Numbered from the stretch's first letter, positions 1 to 6,415 are shown. The stretch: 7,596 nucleotides of DNA from Acidimicrobiia bacterium (GCA_019243595.1 JAFAUA010000385.1:1-7596); one strand, 5' to 3'. The notes: generated from the sequence alone by a model not told the origin. Made by a program: numbers and translations.

Positions 1-1
1 G

Positions 2-124
2 TTCACCGGCTTCGTCGTCGGATCGTTCGCCACGGTCTGGCGGGTCGCGTTCGGGTACCTCGGGTCCTCGGAAGGCAAGCCGGCCCAAGAGCGTCATCCG
101 CAGCGTCCCCGCGTCGCAGCCTGA
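2..124 (+). CDS. C-terminal end of an unidentified protein with a hydrophobic segment (partial)
   Basis: Frame 2 is open from the left edge to a TGA at 122-124, giving 40 residues. It begins with a hydrophobic, aromatic stretch (FTGFVVGSFATVWRVAF...), which could be the end of a transmembrane helix, followed by a polar, Arg/Pro/Gln-rich tail ending RPRVAA. Almost every codon ends in G or C, as in the neighbouring genes, which supports real coding. The stop is followed by hairpins and then by the end of a minus-strand gene, so this gene converges on the SDR gene. The family cannot be recognised from this fragment, and a membrane-protein C-terminus is only an inference from hydrophobicity. A minus-strand open frame over the same bases has no recognisable content and was not preferred. 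Confidence 0.6.
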   Translation, partial: FTGFVVGSFATVWRVAFGYLGSSEGKPAQERHPQRPRVAA

Positions 125-138
125 CGCACTCCCCAGAA

Positions 139-158
139 GCGGGACAACGTCGTCCCGC
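139..158 (+). terminator. GC hairpin just after the partial + gene, possible terminator
   Basis: A perfect 7-bp stem (139-145 with 152-158, GCGGGAC/GTCCCGC) closes a 6-nt loop and begins 15 nt after the TGA at 122-124. No T-run follows it on the + strand, so it is at best a U-less terminator of the kind often proposed in high-GC actinobacteria. It may act together with the second hairpin at 172-198. Confidence 0.4.
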
Positions 159-171
159 CGCCCCAAACAAC

Positions 172-198
172 CCGGCGGCGCCTTTCGGGCGCCGCCGG
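172..198 (-). terminator. Strong hairpin in a convergent gap, likely terminator of the SDR gene
   Basis: A perfect 11-bp all-G/C stem (172-182 with 188-198, CCGGCGGCGCC/GGCGCCGCCGG) has a 5-nt loop TTTCG. On the minus strand it starts 7 nt after the SDR stop codon and is followed by the moderately T-rich run GTTGTTTG, as expected for an intrinsic terminator. The stem is symmetric and could also stop + strand transcription from the partial gene at the left edge. Confidence 0.7.
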
Positions 199-205
199 TC
201 CGCGT

Positions 206-997
206 CTACAGGGGTGTCGTGGGGATCGTCATCTGCGGGTGCTCGATCCCGCCGTCGACCTCGAACACCTTGCCGCTGATCCACGAAGCGGCCGGCGACG
301 CCAGGTAGAGCACGCACGCGGCGATGTCCTCCACCTCGCCCAGGCGGGCCATCGGCGTGTGGGCGATCATCTCGTCACGGATCTCCTTGTTGTCGGCGAC
401 ATAGTCGAGCGCCGACGTCGCCACGCTTCCGACTTCGATGGCGTTGACGCGCACCTTGGGCGCGAACTCTGAGGCCAGGTTGCGGGTGAGAAAGCTCAGG
501 GCCGCCTTCGCCGTGCCATAGGCCGCGAAGCTCGGCTGCACCATGCTGCCGGCGCGCGAGGAGATGTTGACGATGGCGCCGGCACCGGACTCGGCGAGGA
601 GCGGTACACAGAAGCGGGTCAGCAGGAACGCGGTGGTGACGTTGAAGTGGAACGCTTCCTCAAAGCTGCGCTCCGACGTACGCATCGCTTCGCGGGGCAG
701 CCAGCCCCCCGCGTTGTTCACGAGGATGTCGATGCGACCGAACTCGTCGGCCGCCGCCTTGACGAGGTTCTCGAGCTGGTCTCGTTCGTTGACGTCGGTG
801 GGGACGGCGATGGCCCGGCGACCGAGCTGGCGCGCCTTCTCGGCGGTGGCCTCGATGTCCTCTTTCGTGCGGGCGGCACAGACCACGTCGGCGCCGGCCT
901 CGGCCAGGGCCAGCGCCGAGCCGGCGCCGATGCCCTTGCCGGCGCCAGTGACGATTGCGACTTTGCCGTCAACGCGGAAACGGTCGAGGATGCTCAT
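206..997 (-). CDS. SDR-family NAD(P)-dependent oxidoreductase (classical short-chain dehydrogenase)
   Basis: This 263-aa protein has the usual classical SDR length and probably oxidises or reduces an alcohol/ketone in the cytoplasm using NAD(P)(H). The motifs are in order: TGAGKGIG (17-24, Rossmann glycine motif), Arg43 after strand 2 (often a sign of NADP preference), NNAG (94-97), Asn119, Ser147, and YGTAK with Tyr160 and Lys164. Ser147, Tyr160 and Lys164 have the canonical 13- and 4-residue spacing of the catalytic residues, and VDGG (248-251) is near the end. The usual 'PG' after strand 6 is VG here (189-190). The substrate cannot be assigned; 7-alpha-hydroxysteroid or 3-oxoacyl reductase-like names would be guesses. 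The ATG at 997 was chosen because the fold starts about 10 residues later; upstream codons in this frame are the shadow of the divergent gene. No Shine-Dalgarno sequence precedes it. TAG at 208-206 is followed by a hairpin terminator. Confidence 0.95.
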   Translation of the reverse strand: MSILDRFRVDGKVAIVTGAGKGIGAGSALALAEAGADVVCAARTKEDIEATAEKARQLGRRAIAVPTDVNERDQLENLVKAAADEFGRIDILVNNAGGWLPREAMRTSERSFEEAFHFNVTTAFLLTRFCVPLLAESGAGAIVNISSRAGSMVQPSFAAYGTAKAALSFLTRNLASEFAPKVRVNAIEVGSVATSALDYVADNKEIRDEMIAHTPMARLGEVEDIAACVLYLASPAASWISGKVFEVDGGIEHPQMTIPTTPL

Positions 998-1024
998 GAG
1001 CGAGGACCGTACACGGGGAGCGAG
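998..1024. promoter_or_regulatory. 27-bp divergent start region between SDR and DapB-like genes
   Basis: Only 27 bases separate the two divergent start codons, so the promoter of each gene must lie partly or wholly inside the coding region of the other. On the minus strand a TANNNT-type hexamer TACGGT (1011 to 1006) ends 8 nt before the SDR ATG. With no Shine-Dalgarno present, this fits loosely with a leaderless SDR transcript. This is a pattern match only; no -35 element could be supported. Confidence 0.3.
1015..1020 (+). promoter_or_regulatory. Ribosome binding site of the DapB-like gene
   Basis: GGGGAG lies 4 nt before the ATG at 1025. It is purine-rich and complementary to part of the 16S 3' end, but the spacing is short. 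It is the only such motif upstream and supports choosing ATG 1025 over earlier starts in the same open frame, which would lie inside the SDR gene. Confidence 0.5.
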
Positions 1025-2038
1025 ATGACGTATCGGGTGATCCAATGGGCGACGGGCAACGTGGGGCGTCTCGCGATCGAGGGTGTCGAAGCGCATCCCG
1101 AGTTGGAGCTGGTCGGCGTCTGGGTCCACAGCCCGGAAAAGGCGGGTAAGGAGTTCGGCGGCGTGACGGCGACGAACGACGTCGACGAGATCCTGGCGAT
1201 GGACGCCGACTGCGTCATCTACACGCCGATGCTCGGTCAGACCGAGGAAGTGGCGCGCATTCTCCGCTCGCAGAAGAACGTGGTCACGCCCGTCGGCTGG
1301 TTCTATCCGAAGGACACGACCGGCATCGCCGAGCTGGAGGGCGCCTGCCGGGAAGGGGGCGTGACGCTCCATGGCACAGGCATCCATCCCGGCGGCATCA
1401 CCGAACGCTTCCCGCTGACGCTGTCAGCGCTGTGCACCAACATCCGCCACGTGAAGGCCGAGGAGTTCAGCGACATTCGCAACTACCAGGCCGAACTCGT
1501 GGTGCGCGAGATCATGCTGTTCGGGAAGCCGCCTGAAGAAGCGGCCAAGAGCGCGATGCTCGACATCCTCGGAAGCGGCTTCTCGCAGTCGGTGCGCATG
1601 GTGGCCGACGAGCTCGGACTTCAGCTCGATGACGAGCTGCAGACCGGCCACGAATGGGCCGTGGCGACCAAGGATCTCGACACCCCGGTCGGCTTGATCG
1701 CAAAGGGCACGGTCGCCGCTCAGCGCTTCACGTGGCAAGGCACCGTCAATGGTGAGCCGCGGGTCACGGCCCGCGTGAACTGGCTCATGGGCGAAGACCT
1801 CGACCCGCCGTGGAAGCTCGGCGGCGAGCGCTTCGAGGTGTCGTTCGACGCCGACCCTCCGCTGCACGTCGTCTTCCACGGCCTTCATCCCGAAGTGGTC
1901 GGCGACGATCTCGACCGCAACAGAGGGCTGTTGGCCACCGCCAACAACTGCGTGAACTCGGTGCCCTATGTCTGCGACGCCGAGCCGGGCGTGAAGACCT
2001 ACCTCGACCTGCCGATGATCGCGGGGCGAGCGGTTTAG
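1025..2038 (+). CDS. DapB-fold NAD(P)-dependent dehydrogenase (dihydrodipicolinate reductase-like / amine dehydrogenase family)
   Basis: The 337-aa protein opens with a Rossmann motif, YRVIQWATGNVGR (3-15), typical of the DapB N-terminal-domain family that includes 2,4-diaminopentanoate dehydrogenase. These use NAD(P)(H) on amino or keto substrates. Other family-like features are the second Rossmann region ending in CVIYTP (63-68), GTGIHPGG (117-124), which resembles the active-site segment, and a C-terminal dimer/substrate half. It is longer than true DapB (about 245-270 aa) and sits away from dapA in orientation, so it is probably not the lysine-pathway reductase; substrate unknown. Start ATG 1025 follows GGGGAG, and the Rossmann fold begins immediately, as expected. 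It diverges from the SDR gene by 27 bp, which may mean shared control. Its TAG (2036-2038) overlaps the end of the convergent LEH-like gene by 4 bp. Many actinobacterial annotations call such proteins 'dihydrodipicolinate reductase', which is misleading. Confidence 0.88.
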   Translation: MTYRVIQWATGNVGRLAIEGVEAHPELELVGVWVHSPEKAGKEFGGVTATNDVDEILAMDADCVIYTPMLGQTEEVARILRSQKNVVTPVGWFYPKDTTGIAELEGACREGGVTLHGTGIHPGGITERFPLTLSALCTNIRHVKAEEFSDIRNYQAELVVREIMLFGKPPEEAAKSAMLDILGSGFSQSVRMVADELGLQLDDELQTGHEWAVATKDLDTPVGLIAKGTVAAQRFTWQGTVNGEPRVTARVNWLMGEDLDPPWKLGGERFEVSFDADPPLHVVFHGLHPEVVGDDLDRNRGLLATANNCVNSVPYVCDAEPGVKTYLDLPMIAGRAV

Positions 2039-2463
2039 TCGCGGGGCGGCGTGCGCTGCTCGGTATCGGCGGTGCTGGTGTCGATGCCGGCGCCCGCCAC
2101 CTGCTGCATCATCCCGTCCCAGTCGAAGTAGTCACGCCACGCCGTGAACTTCGCGGAGCTGTCGCACTCGAAGACACCGACGACCGGCACCTTGACGGTC
2201 GCGCCGTTCATGTCGAAGCTGTCGAGCCGCTCGACAAGGACGACGTCGCCGTCCGAGGCGATGTTCAGCACGGCGAGGTCGAAGTTCGACGCCCACGCCG
2301 CCTGATTGGCCAGCTCCTCACCGATGGCTTCACGGCCGTGCACGGGATCCCGCGCCATCATTTGGAACACAGCGTCGTCGGTGAAGAAGTCGCCCAGCTT
2401 TTTGGGCTCGTCCCACGCCTTGAGGAAGTCCCGGACCGCCTGCTCGTTCTCTTGTGCGCCCAT
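2035..2463 (-). CDS. Limonene-1,2-epoxide hydrolase-like protein (NTF2/SnoaL-like fold)
   Basis: This 142-aa protein has the size and pattern of the limonene-1,2-epoxide hydrolase (LEH) group of the NTF2-like superfamily: an N-terminal helix with a conserved FLKAW (13-17), FFTDDAVF (26-33), then a curved beta-sheet. LEH opens epoxides with an Arg/Asp/Asp triad. Here ERLD supplies Arg79 and Asp81, and WRDYFD supplies Asp111, with spacing within one residue of the characterised Rhodococcus enzyme as I recall it. Hydrolase activity is therefore plausible, though many relatives have other roles. The start ATG at 2463 lies 11 bp after the ftsK stop with no visible Shine-Dalgarno, suggesting co-transcription with ftsK and possibly translational reinitiation. 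The last residues (about 127-142) are polar and likely disordered. The TAA at 2037-2035 overlaps the convergent + gene's TAG by 4 bp, so no space is left for a terminator between them. Confidence 0.85.
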   Translation of the reverse strand: MGAQENEQAVRDFLKAWDEPKKLGDFFTDDAVFQMMARDPVHGREAIGEELANQAAWASNFDLAVLNIASDGDVVLVERLDSFDMNGATVKVPVVGVFECDSSAKFTAWRDYFDWDGMMQQVAGAGIDTSTADTEQRTPPRD

Positions 2464-2474
2464 GGAGGGCTTGT

Positions 2475-4709
2475 TTAGCCGCCGGCGCGGGCCTGTGCTT
2501 CGTCGAGCTCCTCGGGCGTCATCAGCACGGCCCTCGCCTTGGAGCCCTCGGACGGACCGACGACACCCCGGCGCTCGAGCAGGTCCATGAGCCGCCCGGC
2601 GCGGGCGAACCCCACGCGCAGCTTGCGCTGCAGCATCGACGTGGAACCGAGCTGCGAACGCACAACCAGCTCCATGGCCTGCGCGAGAAGGTCGTCGTCA
2701 TCGTCGTCGTCGACCCGGTTGCCGGCGCCGGGACGATCGTCGTCGCCCTCGACGCCCTCGACGTACTGCGGCTGAGCCTGGCGCCGCCAGTGGCCGACGA
2801 CCTTTCGGACCTCGTCCTCGCTCACCCACGAACCCTGGATGCGCCGGGGCACATTCGAGCTGGCAAGTGCGAGCAGCATGTCGCCCTGGCCGATGAGCCG
2901 CTCGGCACCCTGCTGGTCGAGGATGACCCGGCTGTCGGCCAGTGAAGACACGGCGAAGGCCATCCGCGACGGAATGTTGGCCTTGATGACACCGGTGATG
3001 ACGTCGACCGACGGGCGCTGAGTAGCGATGACGAGGTGAATGCCGACGGCGCGGGCCATCTGAGCGATACGACAGATCGACTCTTCGACGTCGCGCGCGG
3101 CAACCATCATCAGGTCGTTGAGCTCGTCAACAACGACGACGATAAACGGCAGGCGCTGGAACTCGACGTCGCTTCCGGGCTCGGGCTTGAGCTCGCCGCG
3201 GTCGTAGGCGGCGTTGTAGCCGGTGATGTCGCGGGCGCCGACCTCGGCCAAGAGGTCGTAGCGGCGCTCCATCTCGTGGACCGCCCAGCTGAGGGCGTTG
3301 GCGGCGCGCTTGGGGTTCACCACGACCTGGGTGAGGAGGTGGGGCAGGCCGTTGTACTGGCCGAGCTCCACCCGCTTCGGGTCGACGAGGATCAGGCGCA
3401 CCTGGTCGGGCGTCGAACGCACGAGGAGCGACGTCACCAGCGAGTTGATGCACGAGGACTTGCCGGCGCCCGTCGCACCCGCGATCAACACGTGCGGCAT
3501 CTCGGCCAGGTTGGTCATCACCGGACGCCCGGCGATGTCACGGCCGAGCGCCACCGCGAGGGGATGGCGTTCGCGCTGGGCCTCTTCCGCGGCGAGGATG
3601 TCGCCGAGCCACACGACCTCGCGCTGCTTGTTGGGCACCTCGACGCCGATGGCCGAACGACCCGGGATGGGGGCCAGGATGCGGACGTCGGCCGAGGCCA
3701 TTGCGTAGGCGATGTCCTTGTGCAGGTTGGTGACGCGACTCACCTTCACACCGGGAGCGAGTTCGAGCTCGTAGCGCGTCACCGTCGGACCGACGGTCAT
3801 CCCGACGAGCTGCGTCTCGACGCCGTGGGTCGCAAGAGCCGTGACAAGGGCGCGTCCGGTGTCGTTCACCATCCGCTCGTCGACCTTCTGGGCCTTGCCC
3901 CGCTTCAGCAGCGTGAGGGCGGGCAACTTCCAGTTGCCCGGTTGTGCTGCCGGCCCGAGCTCGATCGCCAGCTGTTCGCCCTTGGGCTGCTCATCGACGG
4001 GGACGTGGATCTCGACTGACTGAGGCTCGGGCTCCGGGTCCGGATCCGGCTGCGCGTAGGGCTCTTCCGCAACGGGCTCGGGCTCAGGCGTTTGCGTCTC
4101 TTCTTCGCGCGGCTCAGGTGCGAACCACCTCCAAGCACTGGCGACGCGGGCCGGGACGGCCCGCAGCGGCGTCCGCGTGACGAGGAGGAGGCCGAAGGCC
4201 GCAGCCGCGATCAGAACGAGCGCGGCGCCGGGCGTCGCCAGCGCGCTCTGAAGCGGGGTGGCGATGGCGTCACCGACGAACCCGCCGGTGCCGACGAGCC
4301 CGAGGATGCCGCACGCGGCGGCGATGTCGAGGGCGGACCCGATGGTGACCGAGGCCGGCACCTCGGGCGCCTTGCCGCCGATCATCAGAACGCCGATGGC
4401 GCACAAAGCGAGCGGCACGAGATACCGGGCGTCGCCGAGCGCCTCCCGGTAGGCGTCGTGCAGGGCGTCGCCGACCGGCCCGGCGGCGTGGGCGTAGACA
4501 CCGAGCGCCGACAACAGGCCCACAACGATGACCGCCAGGCCGGCCAGGTCGCCGGCGTGGCTCCGCAGGGTCCGGGCCAGGACGTCGACCGTCCGGGCGC
4601 TCAGCCCCGGCGGGCGCTTCTTGGCGGGCCTGCGGGCGGGCGCCTTCTTCCTCGCGGTGCTCTTCTTGGCCGGCGGTCGAGGGCGCGTTCGGGTAGCCAC
4701 AGTGGCCAC
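2475..4709 (-). CDS. ftsK: DNA translocase FtsK/SpoIIIE
   Basis: This 744-aa, full-length septal DNA motor pumps chromosomal DNA across the closing septum and helps resolve dimers. From the N-terminus it has a very basic Lys/Ala/Pro/Arg tail (7-34); four predicted membrane helices (about 53-75, 96-111, 123-146, 160-178); an acidic Pro/Glu linker (198-230); the alpha/beta RecA-like motor with Walker A GATGAGKSS (411-419), Walker B ending VVVVDELNDLMM (524-535), ATQRPSVDV (562-570) and LIGQGDMLL (605-613); a seven-Asp spacer (667-673); and a winged-helix gamma domain (about 675-735) that reads polar DNA motifs. The Walker B tail is DELND, where DELAD or DEFAD is usual. The start is uncertain: GTG 4709 or GTG 4700, three codons apart and neither with a Shine-Dalgarno; an earlier ATG in the frame would run deep into rnj. 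The 44-bp gap after rnj is compatible with one transcript. Confidence 0.96.
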   Translation of the reverse strand: MATVATRTRPRPPAKKSTARKKAPARRPAKKRPPGLSARTVDVLARTLRSHAGDLAGLAVIVVGLLSALGVYAHAAGPVGDALHDAYREALGDARYLVPLALCAIGVLMIGGKAPEVPASVTIGSALDIAAACGILGLVGTGGFVGDAIATPLQSALATPGAALVLIAAAAFGLLLVTRTPLRAVPARVASAWRWFAPEPREEETQTPEPEPVAEEPYAQPDPDPEPEPQSVEIHVPVDEQPKGEQLAIELGPAAQPGNWKLPALTLLKRGKAQKVDERMVNDTGRALVTALATHGVETQLVGMTVGPTVTRYELELAPGVKVSRVTNLHKDIAYAMASADVRILAPIPGRSAIGVEVPNKQREVVWLGDILAAEEAQRERHPLAVALGRDIAGRPVMTNLAEMPHVLIAGATGAGKSSCINSLVTSLLVRSTPDQVRLILVDPKRVELGQYNGLPHLLTQVVVNPKRAANALSWAVHEMERRYDLLAEVGARDITGYNAAYDRGELKPEPGSDVEFQRLPFIVVVVDELNDLMMVAARDVEESICRIAQMARAVGIHLVIATQRPSVDVITGVIKANIPSRMAFAVSSLADSRVILDQQGAERLIGQGDMLLALASSNVPRRIQGSWVSEDEVRKVVGHWRRQAQPQYVEGVEGDDDRPGAGNRVDDDDDDDLLAQAMELVVRSQLGSTSMLQRKLRVGFARAGRLMDLLERRGVVGPSEGSKARAVLMTPEELDEAQARAGG
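2691..2714. repeat. Trinucleotide (GTC/GAC)n run inside ftsK
   Basis: Seven consecutive GAC/GAT codons on the coding (minus) strand, read as GTC GTC GTC ATC GTC GTC GTC on the + strand, encode the Asp run 667-673 between the motor and gamma domains of FtsK. One ATC interrupts the perfect repeat. Such simple repeats can vary in copy number by slippage; here whole-codon changes would only alter spacer length. Confidence 0.6.
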
Positions 4710-4753
4710 AACGGTAACAGCAGCAACACCAGCACCGAGGTGATCTGCTGCCC

Positions 4754-6415
4754 TCAGACCTCCATGACGACGGGGACGATCATGGGGCGGCGCTTGGTGC
4801 GCTCGTTGACGAAGCGGCCGGCGGCCTGGCGCACGTGGCGGCGGAGGGTCTCGTAGTCGGTGGCGCCTTCGGCGGCCGCCTCCTTGAGACTCTGGAGAAC
4901 GGCTTGGCGCGCCTCTTCGAGAAGGTCCTCCGCCTCGGGGGCGTACACCCAGCCCCGGGTGAGGATCTCGGGACCGCTGACGCACTCCCCCGTCCGGGAG
5001 TCGACGGTGACGACCACGACCACCACGCCTTCTTCGCCGAGCACGCGGCGATCGCGCAGCACACCGTGGCCGACGTCGCCGACGATGCCGTCGACGTACA
5101 GGAAGCCGGCAGGGATCTCCTCGCCGAACTCCAGACCCGCGTCAGTCATCTCGATGACGTCGCCGTCCTCGGCCAGCAACACCTTCGAACGTTCGACGCC
5201 CATCTGCATCGCCAGTCGCGCGTGATGGGTGAGATGTCGGAACTCGCCGTGCACGGGGATGAAGAACTCGGGCCGGGCGACCGACAGCAGTGTCTTGAGC
5301 TCCTCCTGCTGACCGTGGCCGCTGACGTGGACCTCGGCGATCCCGTAGTGCACGACCTCGGCGCCGAGACGGTAGAGGCCGTCGATGACCTGGTTGACGT
5401 CGTACTCGTTGCCCGGGATGGCGTGGGAGCTGAGGATGACAACGTCACGTTCACCGATCTTCAGCCACTTGTTCTCGCCGGCTGCCATCAGGGCCAGCGC
5501 CGACATCGGTTCACCTTGGGAACCCGTGGAGATCACGCAGACCTCCCCCGCAGCGAGGTCCCCGATCTTTTCGATGTCGACAAGCCGATCGTCGGGTATC
5601 GACAACAGTCCCATCTCGCGCGCCAAGGCGACGTTCTTGCCCATCGACCGGCCGAGCGTGGCGATCGTGCGTCCGGTGGCGATGGCCGCGTTGGCGATCT
5701 GCTGGATCCGGTGAAGATGACTGGCGAAGCACGCAGTCACGATGCGCTTGCCGGCGTGCTCTTCGAAGAGGGCGTGCAGCACGCGACCCACAGAGCTCTC
5801 GCTCTTGGTATGCCCCGCTTCCTCGGCGTTCGTCGAGTCCGACAGGAGGAGCCGGACGCCTTGGGAATCCGCGATGGCACCGATGCGGGCGAGGTCGGTG
5901 AGCCGGCCGTCGACCGGCGTGAGGTCGAGCTTGAAGTCGCCGGAATGAAGGATCACGCCCTGGGGTGTGTAGAAGGCGGTAGCGAAGCCGTGCGGCACCG
6001 AGTGCGTCACCGGGATGACTTCGAAGTCGAACGGTCCGACGCGCCGGCGCTCGCCGTCGACGAGCGGGATCAGCTCGGTGCGGTCCATCAGGCCCGATTC
6101 CTCGATGCGGTTGCGGGCCAGGCCCAGCGTCAGCGCCGAGCCGTAGATCGGAAACGACGCCTCCCGCAGCAGAAACGACAACGCACCCACGTGATCCTCG
6201 TGGCCGTGGGTGAGCAGACAAGCCTCGATGCGGTCGGTGTTCTCACGCAGGAACGTGAAGTCCGGCAGCACCAGGTCGACACCGGGCATGTCGACCTCGG
6301 GGAACATGAGGCCGCAGTCGAGGAGCAGGAGCCTCCCCTCCTGCTCGATGACCGCGCAGTTGCGACCGATCTCCCCCAGCCCGCCGAGGAAGTAGATCCG
6401 GACCGGGTCAGCCAC
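4754..6415 (-). CDS. rnj: Ribonuclease J (metallo-beta-lactamase / beta-CASP RNase)
   Basis: The 553-aa length matches actinobacterial RNase J, which has both endonuclease and 5'-3' exonuclease activity in RNA decay and rRNA maturation. The metallo-beta-lactamase core shows HGHEDHVGA (70-78), giving zinc ligands His70, His72, Asp74 and His75; THS with His138; SGDFK with Asp160; and PVHGE with His389. The inserted beta-CASP domain includes SDSTNAE (192-198), TACFASHLHRIQQ (227-239) and VSGHGQQ (364-370). The C-terminal domain (about 445-553) supports dimerisation in this family and ends in the basic, mixed sequence TKRRPMIVPVVMEV. The start is GTG at 6415, which overlaps the end of dapA by 8 bp with no clear Shine-Dalgarno, so it is probably translated by coupling to dapA. 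The sequence starts MADPVRIYFLGGLGEIGRN, as expected for a complete N-terminus. It is intact and ordinary. Confidence 0.97.
   Translation of the reverse strand: MADPVRIYFLGGLGEIGRNCAVIEQEGRLLLLDCGLMFPEVDMPGVDLVLPDFTFLRENTDRIEACLLTHGHEDHVGALSFLLREASFPIYGSALTLGLARNRIEESGLMDRTELIPLVDGERRRVGPFDFEVIPVTHSVPHGFATAFYTPQGVILHSGDFKLDLTPVDGRLTDLARIGAIADSQGVRLLLSDSTNAEEAGHTKSESSVGRVLHALFEEHAGKRIVTACFASHLHRIQQIANAAIATGRTIATLGRSMGKNVALAREMGLLSIPDDRLVDIEKIGDLAAGEVCVISTGSQGEPMSALALMAAGENKWLKIGERDVVILSSHAIPGNEYDVNQVIDGLYRLGAEVVHYGIAEVHVSGHGQQEELKTLLSVARPEFFIPVHGEFRHLTHHARLAMQMGVERSKVLLAEDGDVIEMTDAGLEFGEEIPAGFLYVDGIVGDVGHGVLRDRRVLGEEGVVVVVVTVDSRTGECVSGPEILTRGWVYAPEAEDLLEEARQAVLQSLKEAAAEGATDYETLRRHVRQAAGRFVNERTKRRPMIVPVVMEV

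Noticed and set aside
647..1024. 126-residue N-terminal extension of the DapB-like protein
   Set aside because: It would overlap the SDR gene antisense; the Rossmann motif starts right after ATG 1025, which has its own ribosome binding site.
998..1387. 130-residue N-terminal extension of the SDR protein
   Set aside because: The extension would lie antisense to the DapB-like gene, and the SDR fold begins about 10 residues after ATG 997, so the shorter start is far more likely.
206..2463. The SDR, DapB-like and LEH-like genes considered as a new catabolic system
   Set aside because: They are on mixed strands and belong to very common families; nothing in the sequence ties them to one substrate, so a joint pathway claim is unsupported.
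3036..4019. 327-codon open frame on the + strand opposite ftsK
   Set aside because: It lies wholly over the FtsK motor domain, and its low-complexity His/Asp/Gly/Val content has no motif; it is a shadow of the real gene.
4710..4985. 92-residue N-terminal extension of FtsK starting at 4985
   Set aside because: It would overlap the RNase J C-terminus, and its Arg/Pro/Gly-rich sequence is a shadow frame; the GTG at 4709 or 4700 gives a normal FtsK.
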